From Siphonodentalium dalli (lineage: Eukaryota; Mollusca; Scaphopoda; Gadilida; Siphonodentaliidae): 64,000 bases of DNA. The stretch is from NCBI GenBank assembly GCA_032622095.1, contig CP136068.1, positions 183,834,796 to 183,898,795 on the forward strand, in the 5' to 3' direction. The notes beneath the pieces were generated by a model. The model saw nothing but the letters and a program-made list of their open reading frames with translations. It was not told the DNA's origin and searched no databases. This document shows, in pieces, positions 55,062 to 64,000 of the stretch. A program made the translations under genes and the position numbers. Position 1 is the stretch's first letter. Every line of letters starts with the position of its first letter.

Positions 55062-58000
55062 TCATAGTAGAGGTGGGTATGAATGTGGTGGTCGTTGTTG
55101 CAGTTGTCATGGTAGTCGTTGTTGCATCTGGCGTGGTAGTCATAATTTCAGCAGTGGTGGTCATAATTTCAGCAGTGGTAGTCATAGTTTCAGCAGTGGT
55201 AGTCGTAGTTTCAGCAGTGGTAGTCATAGTTTCAGCAGTGGTAGTCGTAGTTTCAGCAGTGGTAGTCATAGTTTCAGCAGTGGTAGTCATAGTTTCAGCA
55301 GTGGTAGTCATAGTTTCAGCAGTGGTAGTCATAGTTTCAGCAGTGGTAGTCATAGTTTCAGCAGTGGTAGTCATAGTTTCAGCAGTAGTAGTCATAGTTT
55401 CAGCAGTGGTAGTCATAGTTTCAGCAGTGGTAGTCATAGTTTCAGCAGTGGTAGTCATATTTTCAGCAGTGGTAGTCATAGTTTCAGCAGTGGTAGTCAT
55501 AGTTTCAGCAGTGGTAGTCATAGCTTCAGCAGTGGTAGTCATAGTTTCAGCAGTGGTAGTCATATTTTCAGCAGTGGTAGTCATAGTTTCAGCAGTGGTA
55601 GTCATAGTTTCAGCAGTGGTAGTCATAGTTTCAGCAGTGGTAGTCATAGTTTCAGCAGTGGTAGTCATAGTTTCAGCAGTGGTAGTCATAGTTTCAGCAG
55701 TGGTAGTCATAGTTTCAGCAGTGTTAGTCATAGTTTCAGCAGTAGTAGTCATAGTTTCAGCAGTGGTAGTCATATTTTCAGCAGTGGTAGTCGTAGTTTC
55801 AGCAGTGGTAGTCGTAATTTCAGCAGTGGTAGTCATAGTTTCAGCAGTGGTAGTCATAGTTTCAGCAGTGGTAGTCATAGTTTCAGCAGTGGTAGTCATA
55901 GTTTCAGCAGTGGTAGTCATATTTTCAGCAGTGGTAGTCATAGTTTCAGCAGTGGTAGTCATAGTTTCAGCAGTGGTAGTCATAGTTCCAGCAGTGGTAG
56001 TCATAGTTTCAGCAGTGGTAGTCATAGTTTCAGCAGTTGTAGTCATAGTTTCAGCAGTGGTAGTCATAGTTTCAGCAGTGGTAGTCATAGTTTCAGCAGT
56101 GGTAGTCATATTTTCAGCAGTGGTAGTCATAGTTTCAGCAGTGGTAGTCATAGTTTCAGCAGTGGTAGTCATAGTTTCAGCAGTGGTAGTCATAGTTTCA
56201 GTAGTGGTAGTCATAGTTTCAGCAGTGGTAGTCATAGTTTCAGCAGTGGAAGTCATAGTTTCAGTAGTGGTAGTCATAGTTTCAGCAGTGGTAGTCATAG
56301 TTTCAGCAGTGGTAGTCATAGTTTCAGCAGTGGTAGTCATAGTTTCAGCAGTGGTAGTCATAGTTTTAGCAGTGGTAGTCGTAGTTTCAGCAGTGGTAGT
56401 CATAGTTTCAGCAGTGGTAGTCATAGTTTCAGCAGTGGTAGTCATAGTTACAGCAGTGGTAGTCATAGTTTCAGCAGTGGTAGTCATAGTTTCAGCAGTG
56501 TTAGTCATAGTTTCAGCAGTAGTAGTCATAGTTTCAGCAGTGGTAGTCATAGTTTCAGCAGTGGTAGTCATAGTTTCAGCAGTGGTAGTCATAGTTTCAG
56601 CAGTGGTAGTCATATTTTCAGCAGTGGTAGTCATAGATTCAGCAGTGGTAGTCATAGTTTCAGCAGTGTTAGTCATAGTTTCAGCAGTGGTAGTCATAGT
56701 TTCAGCAGTGGTAGTCATAGTTTCAGCAGTGGTAGTCATAGTTTCAGCAGTGGTAGTCATAGTTTCAGCAGTGGTAGTCATATTTTCAGCAGTGGTAGTC
56801 ATAGTTTCAGCAGTGGTAGTCATAGTTTCAGCAGTGCTAGTCATAGTTTCAGCAGTGGTAGTCATAGTTTCAGCAGTGGTAGTCATAGTTCCAGCAGTGG
56901 TAGTCATAGTTTCAGCAGTGGTAGTCATAGTTTCAGCAGTGGTAGTCATAGTTTCAGCAGTGGTAGTCATAGTTTCAGCAGTGGTAGTCATAGTTTCAGC
57001 AGTGGTAGTCATATTTTCAGCAGTGGTAGTCATAGTTTCAGCAGTGGTAGTCATAGTTTCAGCAGTGGTAGTCATAGTTTCAGCAGTGGTAGTCAAAGTT
57101 TCAGCAGTGGTAGTCATAGCTTCAGCAGTGGTAGTCATAGTTTCAGCAGTGTTAGTCATAGTTTCAGCAGTGGTAGTCATAGTTTCAGCAGTGGTAGTCA
57201 TAGTTTCAGCAGTGGTAGTCATAGTTTCAGCAGTGGTAGTCATAGTTTCAGCAGTGGTAGTCGTAGTTTCAGCAGTGGTAGTCGTAGTTTCAGCAGTGGT
57301 AGTCGTAGTTTCAGCAGTGGTAGTCATAGTTTCAGCAGTGGTAGTCATAGTTTCAGCAGTGGTAGTCATAGTTTCAGCAGTGGTAGTCATAGTTTCAGCA
57401 GTGGTAGTCATAGTTTCAGCAGTGGTAGTCATAGTTTCAGCAGTGGTAGTCATAGTTTCAGCAGTGGTAGTCATAGCTTCAGCAGTGGTAGTCATAGTTT
57501 CAGCAGTGTTAGTCATAGTTTCAGCAGTAGTAGTCATAGTTTCAGCAGTGGTAGTCATAGTTTCAGCAGTGGTAGTCATAGTTTCAGCAGTGGTAGTTTC
57601 AGCAGTGGTAGTCATAGTTTCAGTAGCGGTAGTCATAGTTTCAGCAGTGTTAGTCATAGTTTCAGCAGTGGAAGTCATAGTTTCAGCAGTGGTAGTCATA
57701 GTTTCAGCAGTGGTAGTCATAGTTTCAGCAGTGGTAGTCATAGTTTCAGCAGTGGTAGTCATAGTTTCAGCAGTGGTAGTCGTAGTTTCAGCAGTGGTAG
57801 TCGTAGTTTCAGCAGTGGTAGTCGTAGTTTCAGCAGTGGTAGTCATATTTTCAGCAGTGGTAGTCATAGTTTCAGCAGTGGTAGTCATAGTTTCAGCAGT
57901 GGTAGTCATAGTTCCAGCAGTGGTAGTCATAGTTTCAGCAGTGGTAGTCATAGTTTCAGCAGTGGTAGTCATAGTTTCAGCAGTGGTAGTCATAGTTTCA

Positions 58001-59015
58001 GCAGTGGTAGTCATAGTTTCAGCAGTGGTAGTCATAGCTTCAGCAGTGGTAGTCATAGTTTCAGCAGTGTTAGTCATAGTTTCAGCAGTAGTAGTCATAG
58101 TTTCAGCAGTGGTAGTCATAGTTTCAGCAGTGGTAGTCATAGTTTCAGCAGTGGTAGTCATAGTTTCAGCAGTGGTAGTCATAGCTTCAGCAGTGGTAGT
58201 CATAGTTTCAGCAGTGTTAGTCATAGTTTCAGCAGTAGTAGTCATAGTTTCAGCAGTGGTAGTCATATTTTCAGCAGTGGTAGTCGTAGTTTCAGCAGTG
58301 GTAGTCGTAATTTCAGCAGTGGTAGTCATAGTTTCAGCAGTGGTAGTCATAGTTTCAGCAGTGGTAGTCATATTTTCAGCAGTGGTAGTCATAGTTTCAG
58401 CAGTGGTAGTCATAGTTTCAGCAGTGGTAGTCATAGTTCCAGCAGTGGTAGTCATAGTTTCAGCAGTGGTAGTCATAGTTTCAGCAGTGGTAGTCATAGT
58501 TTCAGCAGTGGTAGTCATAGTTACAGCAGTGGTAGTCATAGTTTCAGCAGTGGTAGTCATAGTTTCAGCAGTGGTAGTCATAGTTTCAGCAGTGGTAGTC
58601 ATAGTTTCAGCAGTGGTAGTCATAGTTTCAGCAGTGGTAGTCATAGTTTCAGCAGTGGTAGTCATAGTTTCAGCAGTGGTAGTCATAGTTTCAGCAGTGG
58701 TAGTCATAGTTTCAGCAGTGGTAGTCATAGTTTCAGCAGTGGTAGTCATAGTTTCAGCAGTGGTTGTCCTCGTTGCTGCAGTTGGCGTTGTAGTCGATGT
58801 TGCATTTGTAGTCCTTGTTGTAGTTGTTGTAGTTGTTGTGGTAGTAGTTGCAGTTGTAGTGGTCCTCGTTGTTGCATTTACCGTAGTGGTCGTTGCAGTT
58901 GTCGTAGTAGTCGTTGCTGTTGGAGCGGTTATCGATGTTTCAGCCGCCATGGTAGTCGATATACGTATAGTTGTCGCTGTGACTGGTGGTCTTGTCGGAT
59001 TCTGGTTACGTTCAG
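55062..59015 (-). CDS. Giant mucin-like exon, Thr-rich 7-residue repeats
   Basis: A single open exon of 3954 bp (1318 codons) on the minus strand. It begins after 'attatgtag' (AG at 59017-59016) with a split codon, runs through NQNPTRPP and a Thr/Ala-rich lead with two N-x-T/S sequons (VNATT, TNATS), then about 172 copies of ETMTTTA, and ends FIPTSTM with donor A|GTAAGT at 55061. Both boundaries are phase 1. More than half of all residues are Thr, as in mucin stalks that carry dense O-glycans. About eleven units read ENMTTTA and add an N-glycosylation sequon. There is an in-frame Met at 58950, but the frame is open upstream to the acceptor, so I treat it as an internal exon. Joined to the membrane exon (63440-63271) and to EGF-1, the frame is continuous. 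The plus strand is also open throughout because the unit is 21 bp; that frame is rejected. Confidence 0.85.
55140..58762. repeat. 21-bp coding minisatellite with higher-order structure, ~172 copies
   Basis: The unit on the plus strand is 'ttcagcagtggtagtcatag'+t. Only one indel is seen (12 bp lost near 57595, in frame). Variants recur in the same order in separate places: a series of about a dozen variant units at about 55735-55990 reappears at about 58215-58445, and three 'gtcgtag' units in a row occur at about 57260-57310 and 57780-57835. This is expected from unequal crossing-over of multi-unit blocks. Confidence 0.97.
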
Positions 59016-59194
59016 CTACATAATATAAGTAAAACGCTTTATATGAAAAGATAGAGTTACTTTCATTGTGTCTTGTCTGTCTGAAAAATCGCCAAAAAAT
59101 AACTCAAATTTCCTCATATAATGGCCTAGTGACACGATATGCGCTTTCTACTATAAGTATAACGTTTAAAGGGAGGAGTGTTTAAATATAGAAT

Positions 59195-59310
59195 ATACGC
59201 ATAGTGTTTCTGAATAACAAATTTAATCCACGAGTTTGATTGGCGATTTACATGTACATCGCCAATCCCACGAGTGGATTAAATTTGTTATTCAGAAACA
59301 CTATGCGTAT
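59195..59310. repeat. 116-bp palindrome with perfect 36-nt arms
   Basis: 59195-59230 is the exact reverse complement of 59275-59310. An inner pair 59238-59247/59258-59267 ('gattggcgat') continues it. It sits just upstream (transcript sense) of the mucin exon, at the edge of an 83-bp array whose units contain a piece of the arm ('tttaatccac'). Confidence 0.9.
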
Positions 59311-59320
59311 ATTTTGTTTA

Positions 59321-59820
59321 TGCCACGATCTTTACAATGCGATGAATAAACACTTTTCCGTTCAAATTGTATGGAGAAAGTTTAATCCACTCTGCGAAGT
59401 TTATGCCACGATCTTTACAATGCGATGGATAAACACTTTTCCGTTCAAATTGTATGGAGAAAGTTTAATCCACTCTGCGAAGTTTATACCACGATCTTTA
59501 CAATGCGATGGATAAACACTTTTCCGTTCAAATTGTATGGAGAAAGTTTAATCCACTCTGCGAAGTTTATACCACGATCTTTACAATGCGATGGATAAAC
59601 ACTTTTCCGTTCAAATTGTATGGAGAAAGTTTAATCCACTCTGCGAAGTTTATACCACGATCTTTACAATGCGATGGATAAACACTTTTCCGTTCAAATT
59701 GTATGGAGAAAGTTTAATCCACTCTGCGAAGTTTATACCACGATCTTTACAATGCGATGGATAAACACTTTTCCGATCAAATTGTATGGAGAGAGTTTAA
59801 TCCTCTCTGCGAAGTTTAAT
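59321..59820. repeat. 83-bp tandem array, six copies
   Basis: The unit starts 'taccacgatctttacaatgc' and ends 'tttaatccactctgcgaagt'. Copies are almost identical, so the expansion is recent. Confidence 0.97.
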
Positions 59821-59824
59821 CAAC

Positions 59825-60275
59825 AGTAGGTACGTTTACGTTAAACAGATGTAAACGTTAAACAGATGGCTTTATTTATATAGTAAGATAGGCGATCGTA
59901 GTATAAAGAAGTAACTACGATTTGTTCATGCGTGAAATTTGTTGATGTCAGAATAGCTCTCCTGTTACCGTCGTATTTCAAGAACATAGACACGTGCATC
60001 ATAACATGACAGTGTCTATAACAGGTGATAATGTCACTCGAATGATAGCATTGAGCCTTGATCAAGATGACTGCAACATCAACGATGTTCTTATTGAACA
60101 CCAAAATTGAGACTTAATGAAACTTTCGATACGCGACAGAAATTACAACCTGCTAGTTTATGGCATCGCGCAAAAAGTGATTCATAAGTTCTTGATTAAA
60201 TATCTGAACATAAACATACAGCTAGCTACATATATTGTTGTCACCAATTACCAACAAGAAGCATAAAACATAAAG
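59825..60275. other. Unannotated intron stretch
   Basis: 'aaacagatg' and 'gtaaacgtta' are repeated at 59840-59870. No exon is recognised. Confidence 0.35.
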
Positions 60276-60279
60276 ATAG

Positions 60280-60492
60280 CGAACCTTCAACAGACCCCCG
60301 TATCATATTTTGTGGAGTGATAGAGACAAACTAGCGATTCTGATGGCCACTGAAGAGGAAACCTGCCCAGCCCGGTAGTCGAAGATGTACATTCGTAGAG
60401 ACTTACAACCGACCATGAAGCGTGAGCGCGCACCATTGGCTAACAAAGTGTACTATCGAAGAAAGAACAGAAAAAAATTAGAACCGCATTAG
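60280..60492 (+). pseudogene. Possible remnant of a retrotransposon ORF1
   Basis: Short stretches in shifting frames (PRIIFCGVIE near 60297; RRDLQPTMKRER ... NKVYYRRKN at 60394-60492) resemble the central and C-terminal parts of ORF1 proteins of L1-like elements. Several stops interrupt it. The assignment rests on pattern memory only. Confidence 0.25.
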
Positions 60493-60669
60493 AGTAGATG
60501 GAACCAAATTGATGGAAGTTCGAAAAATCTCCACCGAAACCTGATCAAAATTCTACAAACCATCCGCTAGTTCTTAGTTTTTTAGAGACTAGCATCAATG
60601 AACTATATCTCACAAGAGTGCTGAAAGTATTGGAAGACAATACATATTGATCTGCATTCGTCATCTTTA

Positions 60670-61030
60670 TAAATATGTTCATGTATTTCTAGAGTCACAA
60701 TACTAGTAATATGGTCCACCATGTATACAAACATTTGTAATGTATTCCAAAGTCACGGTACTAGTAATATAGTTCATCATGTACATACAAAACACGATTT
60801 GGTCAGTAATTTGGTCCAACATGTATATACAACACGTTCAGTCACAAATGTATTACTGGAAATTGCTTATTAATGTATTCCAGCATCACAATACTATTAA
60901 TATGGTCCACCATGTATTGACAAACATGATTTAGTTACACATATATTACTGGGATTGCTTATAATGTATTTCAGAGTCAAAATACTAGTATTATGGTTCA
61001 CTATGTATAGATAACATGAGATATTTACAA
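60670..61030. repeat. Diverged ~100-bp tandem repeat, about 4 copies
   Basis: Recurring order: 'tgtattcc' or 'tgtatttc', 'agagtcacaatactagtaat', 'atggtccaccatgtat', 'ttactgg'. Copies begin near 60681, 60738, 60875 and 60965. Confidence 0.7.
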
Positions 61031-61034
61031 ATAG

Positions 61035-61734
61035 TACTGGGTGAGGAATTGCTTATTGCACAGCTGATTGCTTACTGTGTCTCCCTCGTACTATATGCCT
61101 CTCAGGTCGACATTGCTATCTACATATTTGACCACATTGATCTAACCCTGCACTCAACAGTGTGTGAACATTCAGAATAAGTATGAACAGCCCACGGTAA
61201 CTTTGCTCGTGGCACCTGATGCAGCTTATGCATGTGTATCTATGTAATATAAATATCTCAACGTGATTTTTAGTCATCATATGATGCATGAGGGTATGTA
61301 ATATGTTCCAATTGCTAGATTTTACAATATCCACAACTGATCTAGTAGTTACATACCATAGCTCACACGACATTTCCTGATCACTGCTATGCATTACTGA
61401 TGTGTTCAATTTCTGTGTTTGGACACAACAATAATATACCCTGGTTCTTTAACAATTAATTTGAAAAAAGAGTATATGCAGAAGGGAAAACAAATAAATT
61501 TAATTATTCATCACTACCGCAACAATTGACAAATAGCAGAATTGTCCATGAATTTCAGTAATTCACCCATAGACCAGAGCAGACGACACTCAGTACTCGG
61601 TGTTTTCACCAGGGGAGAATAAATGAGGCCTCAATGGGTTACACAAAACGTGATAGACAAATATCAGAATTGTCCATGAATTTCACAAGATTTGTGATGG
61701 GAGCTGCGCTGGCGCAACATTAAAGACCCTGTGT
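61035..61734. other. Unannotated intron stretch
   Basis: 'cagaattgtccatgaatttca' type text occurs at about 61537 and 61664, a small duplication. No exon is recognised. Confidence 0.35.
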
Positions 61735-61799
61735 CAATGCATTCTCTTATATATGCGAGTCGACCATAGGTCGCCTCGCATTTATAAGAGAATGCATTG
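61735..61799. repeat. Second copy of the 'caatgcattctcttatata' palindrome
   Basis: Arms 61735-61759 and 61775-61799 pair with one mismatch. Same sequence as 54451-54516; the flanks are unrelated beyond 'ggcct', which suggests a small mobile palindrome. Confidence 0.88.
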
Positions 61800-62104
61800 G
61801 CCTTATAATTTGTTATTATTTTTCTTATATTCTTTAACACTTTTTCTCATTTTATATAATTTTTTGTTACATCGAATTAAATTAAATCGACGATCGACAG
61901 TGGACTGCATCCACATCGGATTAACTCGACGGCCAGCAATGTTTGGTGAGCGACTTTAATAAACAAGTTTGGGCGGGTCAGGTCTGTATGAACTTACCAA
62001 CCTGACCGGCCATTTACAGTCATGTTTACATCGCTCGAGTTGGTGCCAAACAATGCTGACCGCCGAGTTAATCCGATGTTGGGTGACCTCGAGCAAACAT
62101 AAGG

Positions 62105-62660
62105 ATAGGTGTGTGGTAGCCCAGTGGTTAGAGTGTCGGACTTGTATTGGTGTTAATGCACCGGCGTGAGTTCGCACCCGGCCGGTGGACTATCGTCTCC
62201 GCAACAGTGGCTTGGTCGAATTAAGCGGTGTGTGTGCTATGTGTGCTATGTTTCAAATCTCGCGCCCGGTTGTGACCATTGGGCAAGGTCACTTGTACTC
62301 GAAGCTTGTCGGACTTGTAATGGTGTTAATGAGTTCGCGCCCGGCCGGTAGACTATCCTCTCCGCAACCGTGGCTTGGTCGCATTAAGCGGTGTGTGTGC
62401 TATATATAGCCACATGCTGTTTCAAATCTCGCACCCGGTTGTGACCCTTGGGCAAGGTCACTTGTACTTGAAGCTCGCTTCGTCGTACCTATACGATAAA
62501 TAGGGACCTGGTTTTGTTGGGTAAGTGTAAGTCGAGAGAAATCTTGTGAAGCGCCACTATGGCTGCATGCAGAAGACTTGGCGTTACTCAACAGCTGGGG
62601 TAATAACTTGAAGCGCTTAGTGCCCTCGCAGGGTTAGGCGCTATATAAGCTCCATCATTA
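62105..62660 (+). mobile_element. tRNA-derived SINE with internal duplication
   Basis: 'tggtagcccagtggttagag' (62114-62133) matches a tRNA A box with its usual surroundings, and 'gagttcgcacc' (62168-62178) matches the B box, so the head derives from a tRNA and carries a polymerase III promoter. The body has 'gggcaaggtcacttgtact' and the end 'agcgcttagtgccctcgcag' ... 'ggcgctatataagctcc' followed by an 'att' tail. About 62140-62240 is duplicated at 62303-62403 (163-bp offset), including 'ttaagcggtgtgtgtgctat'. Confidence 0.8.
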
Positions 62661-62666
62661 TTATTA

Positions 62667-62905
62667 GTATGTGTGTAAAGTCTCGCTATATAAGCTCCAT
62701 TATTATTAGTATGTGTGTAAAGTCTCGCTATATAAGCTCCATCATTATTATTAGTATGTGTGTAAAGTCTCGCTATATAAGCTCCATCATTATTATTAGT
62801 ATGTGTGTAAAGTCTCGCTATATAAGCTCCATTATTATTAGTATGTGTGTAAAGTCTCGCTATATAAGCTCCATCATTATTATTAGTATGTGTGTAAAGT
62901 CTCGC
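62667..62905. repeat. 42/45-bp array grown from the SINE tail, six copies
   Basis: Each unit repeats 'ctatataagctccat', 'att' triplets and 'agtatgtgtgtaaagtctcg'. The first half is the SINE 3' end, so the array arose by duplication of the SINE end plus its flank. Confidence 0.92.
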
Positions 62906-63010
62906 AAAACGCGCAAGGGCGTGCTATTAGAACACACGGCGACTGTGGTTTGAACGCCATGGCCGATTCATTTATATACTGGCCGAACAGAGATGGTCGT
63001 TTAACTAGAT

Positions 63011-63290
63011 GGGTTGGTATAGTCACCAGGTGGATTTTAGTGCCGGGTTTAACTAACTGAGTTGGTATACTCACCAGGTAGATTGTTAGTGCCGGGTTTA
63101 ACTAACTGGGTTGGTATACTCACCGGGTGGGCTGTTTGTGCCCGGTTTAACTAACTGAGTTGGTATACTCACCAGGTGGATTGTTAGTTTCGGGTTTAAC
63201 TAACTGGGTTGGTATACTCACCAGGTGGGTTGTTTGTGTCCTGTTTAACTAACTGAGTTGGTATACTCACCAGGTAGATTGTTTGTGCCG
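63011..63290 (-). repeat. 49-bp tandem array of 5' splice junctions at the membrane exon, six copies
   Basis: Copies start at 63011, 63059, 63108, 63157, 63206 and 63255. On the minus strand each reads 'acaaacaatctacctg|gtgagtatacc' or a variant, so the donor G|GTGAGT recurs with exon-end positions 63271 (the real one), 63222, 63173, 63124, 63075 and, as GTGACT, 63027. A stop codon follows the first donor within about 27 nt of read-through. Confidence 0.93.
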
Positions 63291-63440
63291 GAGAATGAAG
63301 AGCTGGTGTTTCTTGTTATCAACACTGCGAACGTGATCATAGATAACAACATGACACAAGTAGCAACACATATGCCATATTTCAATGCCCGCCTATTCCT
63401 GCGGAAACGAGCGAATAGTGGCATGGTGATGGGCTGGATC
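63271..63440 (-). CDS. Membrane-anchor exon with start codon (type II signal anchor)
   Basis: The exon begins after 'aattatatttacag' (AG at 63442-63441). ATG at 63424 is in a good context (atcaccATGcc). It encodes MPLFARFRRNRRALK, a hydrophobic span of about 21 residues (about 16-36, YGICVATCVML...), then TRNTSSS with an N-glycosylation sequon (N39), and ends at the donor G|GTGAGT (63270) in phase 1. Arg/Lys before the span and none just after it, apart from one Arg, predict N-terminus inside and the rest outside. Joined to the mucin exon, the seam codon is GCT (Ala) and the frame stays open. An earlier in-frame ATG at 63514 lies in the presumed intron, so I prefer 63424. That this exon belongs to the mucin-EGF-SRCR gene is inferred from order, strand and phase. 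Confidence 0.7.
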
Positions 63441-63454
63441 CTGTAAATATAATT

Positions 63455-63600
63455 ATGCATATTATCACTACGGTGAATTGATATGGATGCCATTGAATAT
63501 ATACGTATTATCACTACAGCGAATTTATCTGGATTCTAAGAATATATACATATTATCACTACAGTGAATTGATCTGGATCCCATGAATATATACGTATTG
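63455..63600 (-). repeat. ~57-bp array next to the membrane exon acceptor, three copies
   Basis: Units carry 'tattatcactaca' and 'gaattgatctggatcc' or variants. The acceptor-plus-exon start of the membrane exon (ttacag|gatccag) corresponds to 'tcttag|aatccag' at 63538-63535 in one unit and to AG-less forms in others. Both borders of this exon therefore lie in expanded arrays. Confidence 0.75.
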
Positions 63601-63751
63601 TTATCCTCCATCCCATTTCCCTCTCTTCTGATTGGCTGAGAGTGCGTCACATGGCGGGCGATAAATCACCATATTACCCTCGAGGGTAACATTGTCTCAG
63701 TTATTGACCGCTCAGCTGTTGCCAGTAAACATAGAACTACGAAGAACTCAC

Positions 63752-63880
63752 CACGCAGAGATTCTCTGACAGCTCTCTGATAATTTCGAAAAACACTGTT
63801 TTTATAAACCCCACTGTTGCATAACAATCGCGAACTGTGGTGTTTGCTAATTTGCATAATTGTGTGTTTTTTTATTTGCA
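63752..63880 (-). other. Possible 5' UTR exon of the minus-strand gene
   Basis: A consensus donor (G|GTGAGT, intron from 63751) follows 'gaatctctgcgtg'. Spliced to the acceptor at 63441 it would place ATG 63424 after a non-coding leader. The start of transcription is not visible. A CCAAT-type sequence (ccaatcag on the minus strand, ~63635-63628) lies inside the proposed intron, so it is not a normal promoter position for this model. Confidence 0.3.
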
Positions 63881-64000
63881 ATTAAAGCACGCTATGTATA
63901 ATGGTGTTATCATATACACATATCTGTTATAAGGTGTAATATTCATATTGGACCTTTTTATATCAATAATAAAGACCGTGGGACAAATAGATAAACCTTA

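Noticed and set aside
54962-59023. Plus-strand 1353-codon frame of Val/Ile/Ser/Ala repeats
   Set aside because: It is the antisense of the Thr-rich repeat exon. The 21-bp unit keeps both strands open; only the minus strand has matching splice sites and phase.
63245-63514. Upstream ATG at 63514 as the start of the membrane protein
   Set aside because: The stretch before 63440 reads as intron (repeat array, pyrimidine tract and AG acceptor), and ATG 63424 has the better context.

Overview
The window is animal nuclear DNA. It has EGF-like and SRCR exons with GT/AG introns, non-LTR retrotransposons, a tRNA-derived SINE, MITE-like elements and a very large load of tandem repeats. This fits a marine invertebrate with a repeat-rich genome (a mollusc or a lancelet, for example), but nothing in the sequence fixes the phylum. 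There are no bacterial operons, CRISPR arrays or rRNA genes.

The main result is a gene model on the minus strand, running from about 63.8 kb down to at least 10.4 kb, for a protein of unusual architecture. In transcript order the exons are: a possible 5' UTR exon (~63.75 kb); an exon with a start codon, an Arg-rich N-terminus and one transmembrane segment (63440-63271); one giant exon of 3954 bp (59015-55062) encoding a Thr-rich mucin-like domain of about 172 seven-residue repeats; sixteen complete EGF-like exons, each exactly 117 bp, between 54.8 and 30.9 kb; and one SRCR exon (10730-10428). Every internal coding exon is bounded by consensus splice sites in phase 1, so all can be joined, skipped or duplicated in frame. 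The predicted protein is a type II membrane protein with a mucin stalk, an EGF array and an SRCR domain. The last exon and the stop codon are not identified.

The exon-intron modules of this gene have been amplified repeatedly. At 50.5-54.1 kb six EGF exons lie in ~630 bp tandem modules. At 40.9-43.5 kb three lie in ~1.2 kb modules, and at 38.2-39.5 kb two lie in ~645 bp modules. In several places the amplified unit is only the exon end plus its 5' splice site: about 26 copies of 35 bp at 48.0-48.97 kb, about 25 copies at 34.0-35.3 kb with no exon left, and 6 copies of 49 bp at 63.0-63.3 kb. This tandem expansion of splice junctions is the most unusual feature of the window.

Other regions, left to right. 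0-5.5 kb: a decayed F-box/LRR gene piece, a 175-bp tandem array and a 1.18-kb foldback element. 5.5-8.9 kb: a 3.1-kb minisatellite of ~33-bp units flanked by a 119-bp direct repeat. 8.9-12.8 kb: a diverged ~1-kb segmental duplication on either side of the SRCR exon. 13.3-15.5 kb: a ~47-bp minisatellite split by a 1.16-kb retroposon. 15.9-25.8 kb: an old, broken non-LTR element on the plus strand carrying a younger non-LTR element with an intact 1130-codon ORF on the minus strand, flanked by a 10-bp target-site duplication. 27-38 kb: eight or so different minisatellites, a hAT-like MITE, a 136-bp palindrome and 88-bp hairpin repeats. 39.6-40.5 kb: a large foldback element. 44.3-44.5 kb: a MADF-domain fragment. 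47.7-48.0 kb: a poly(A) retrocopy with a 15-bp target-site duplication. 59-63 kb: palindromes, 83-bp repeats and a SINE with an expanded tail.
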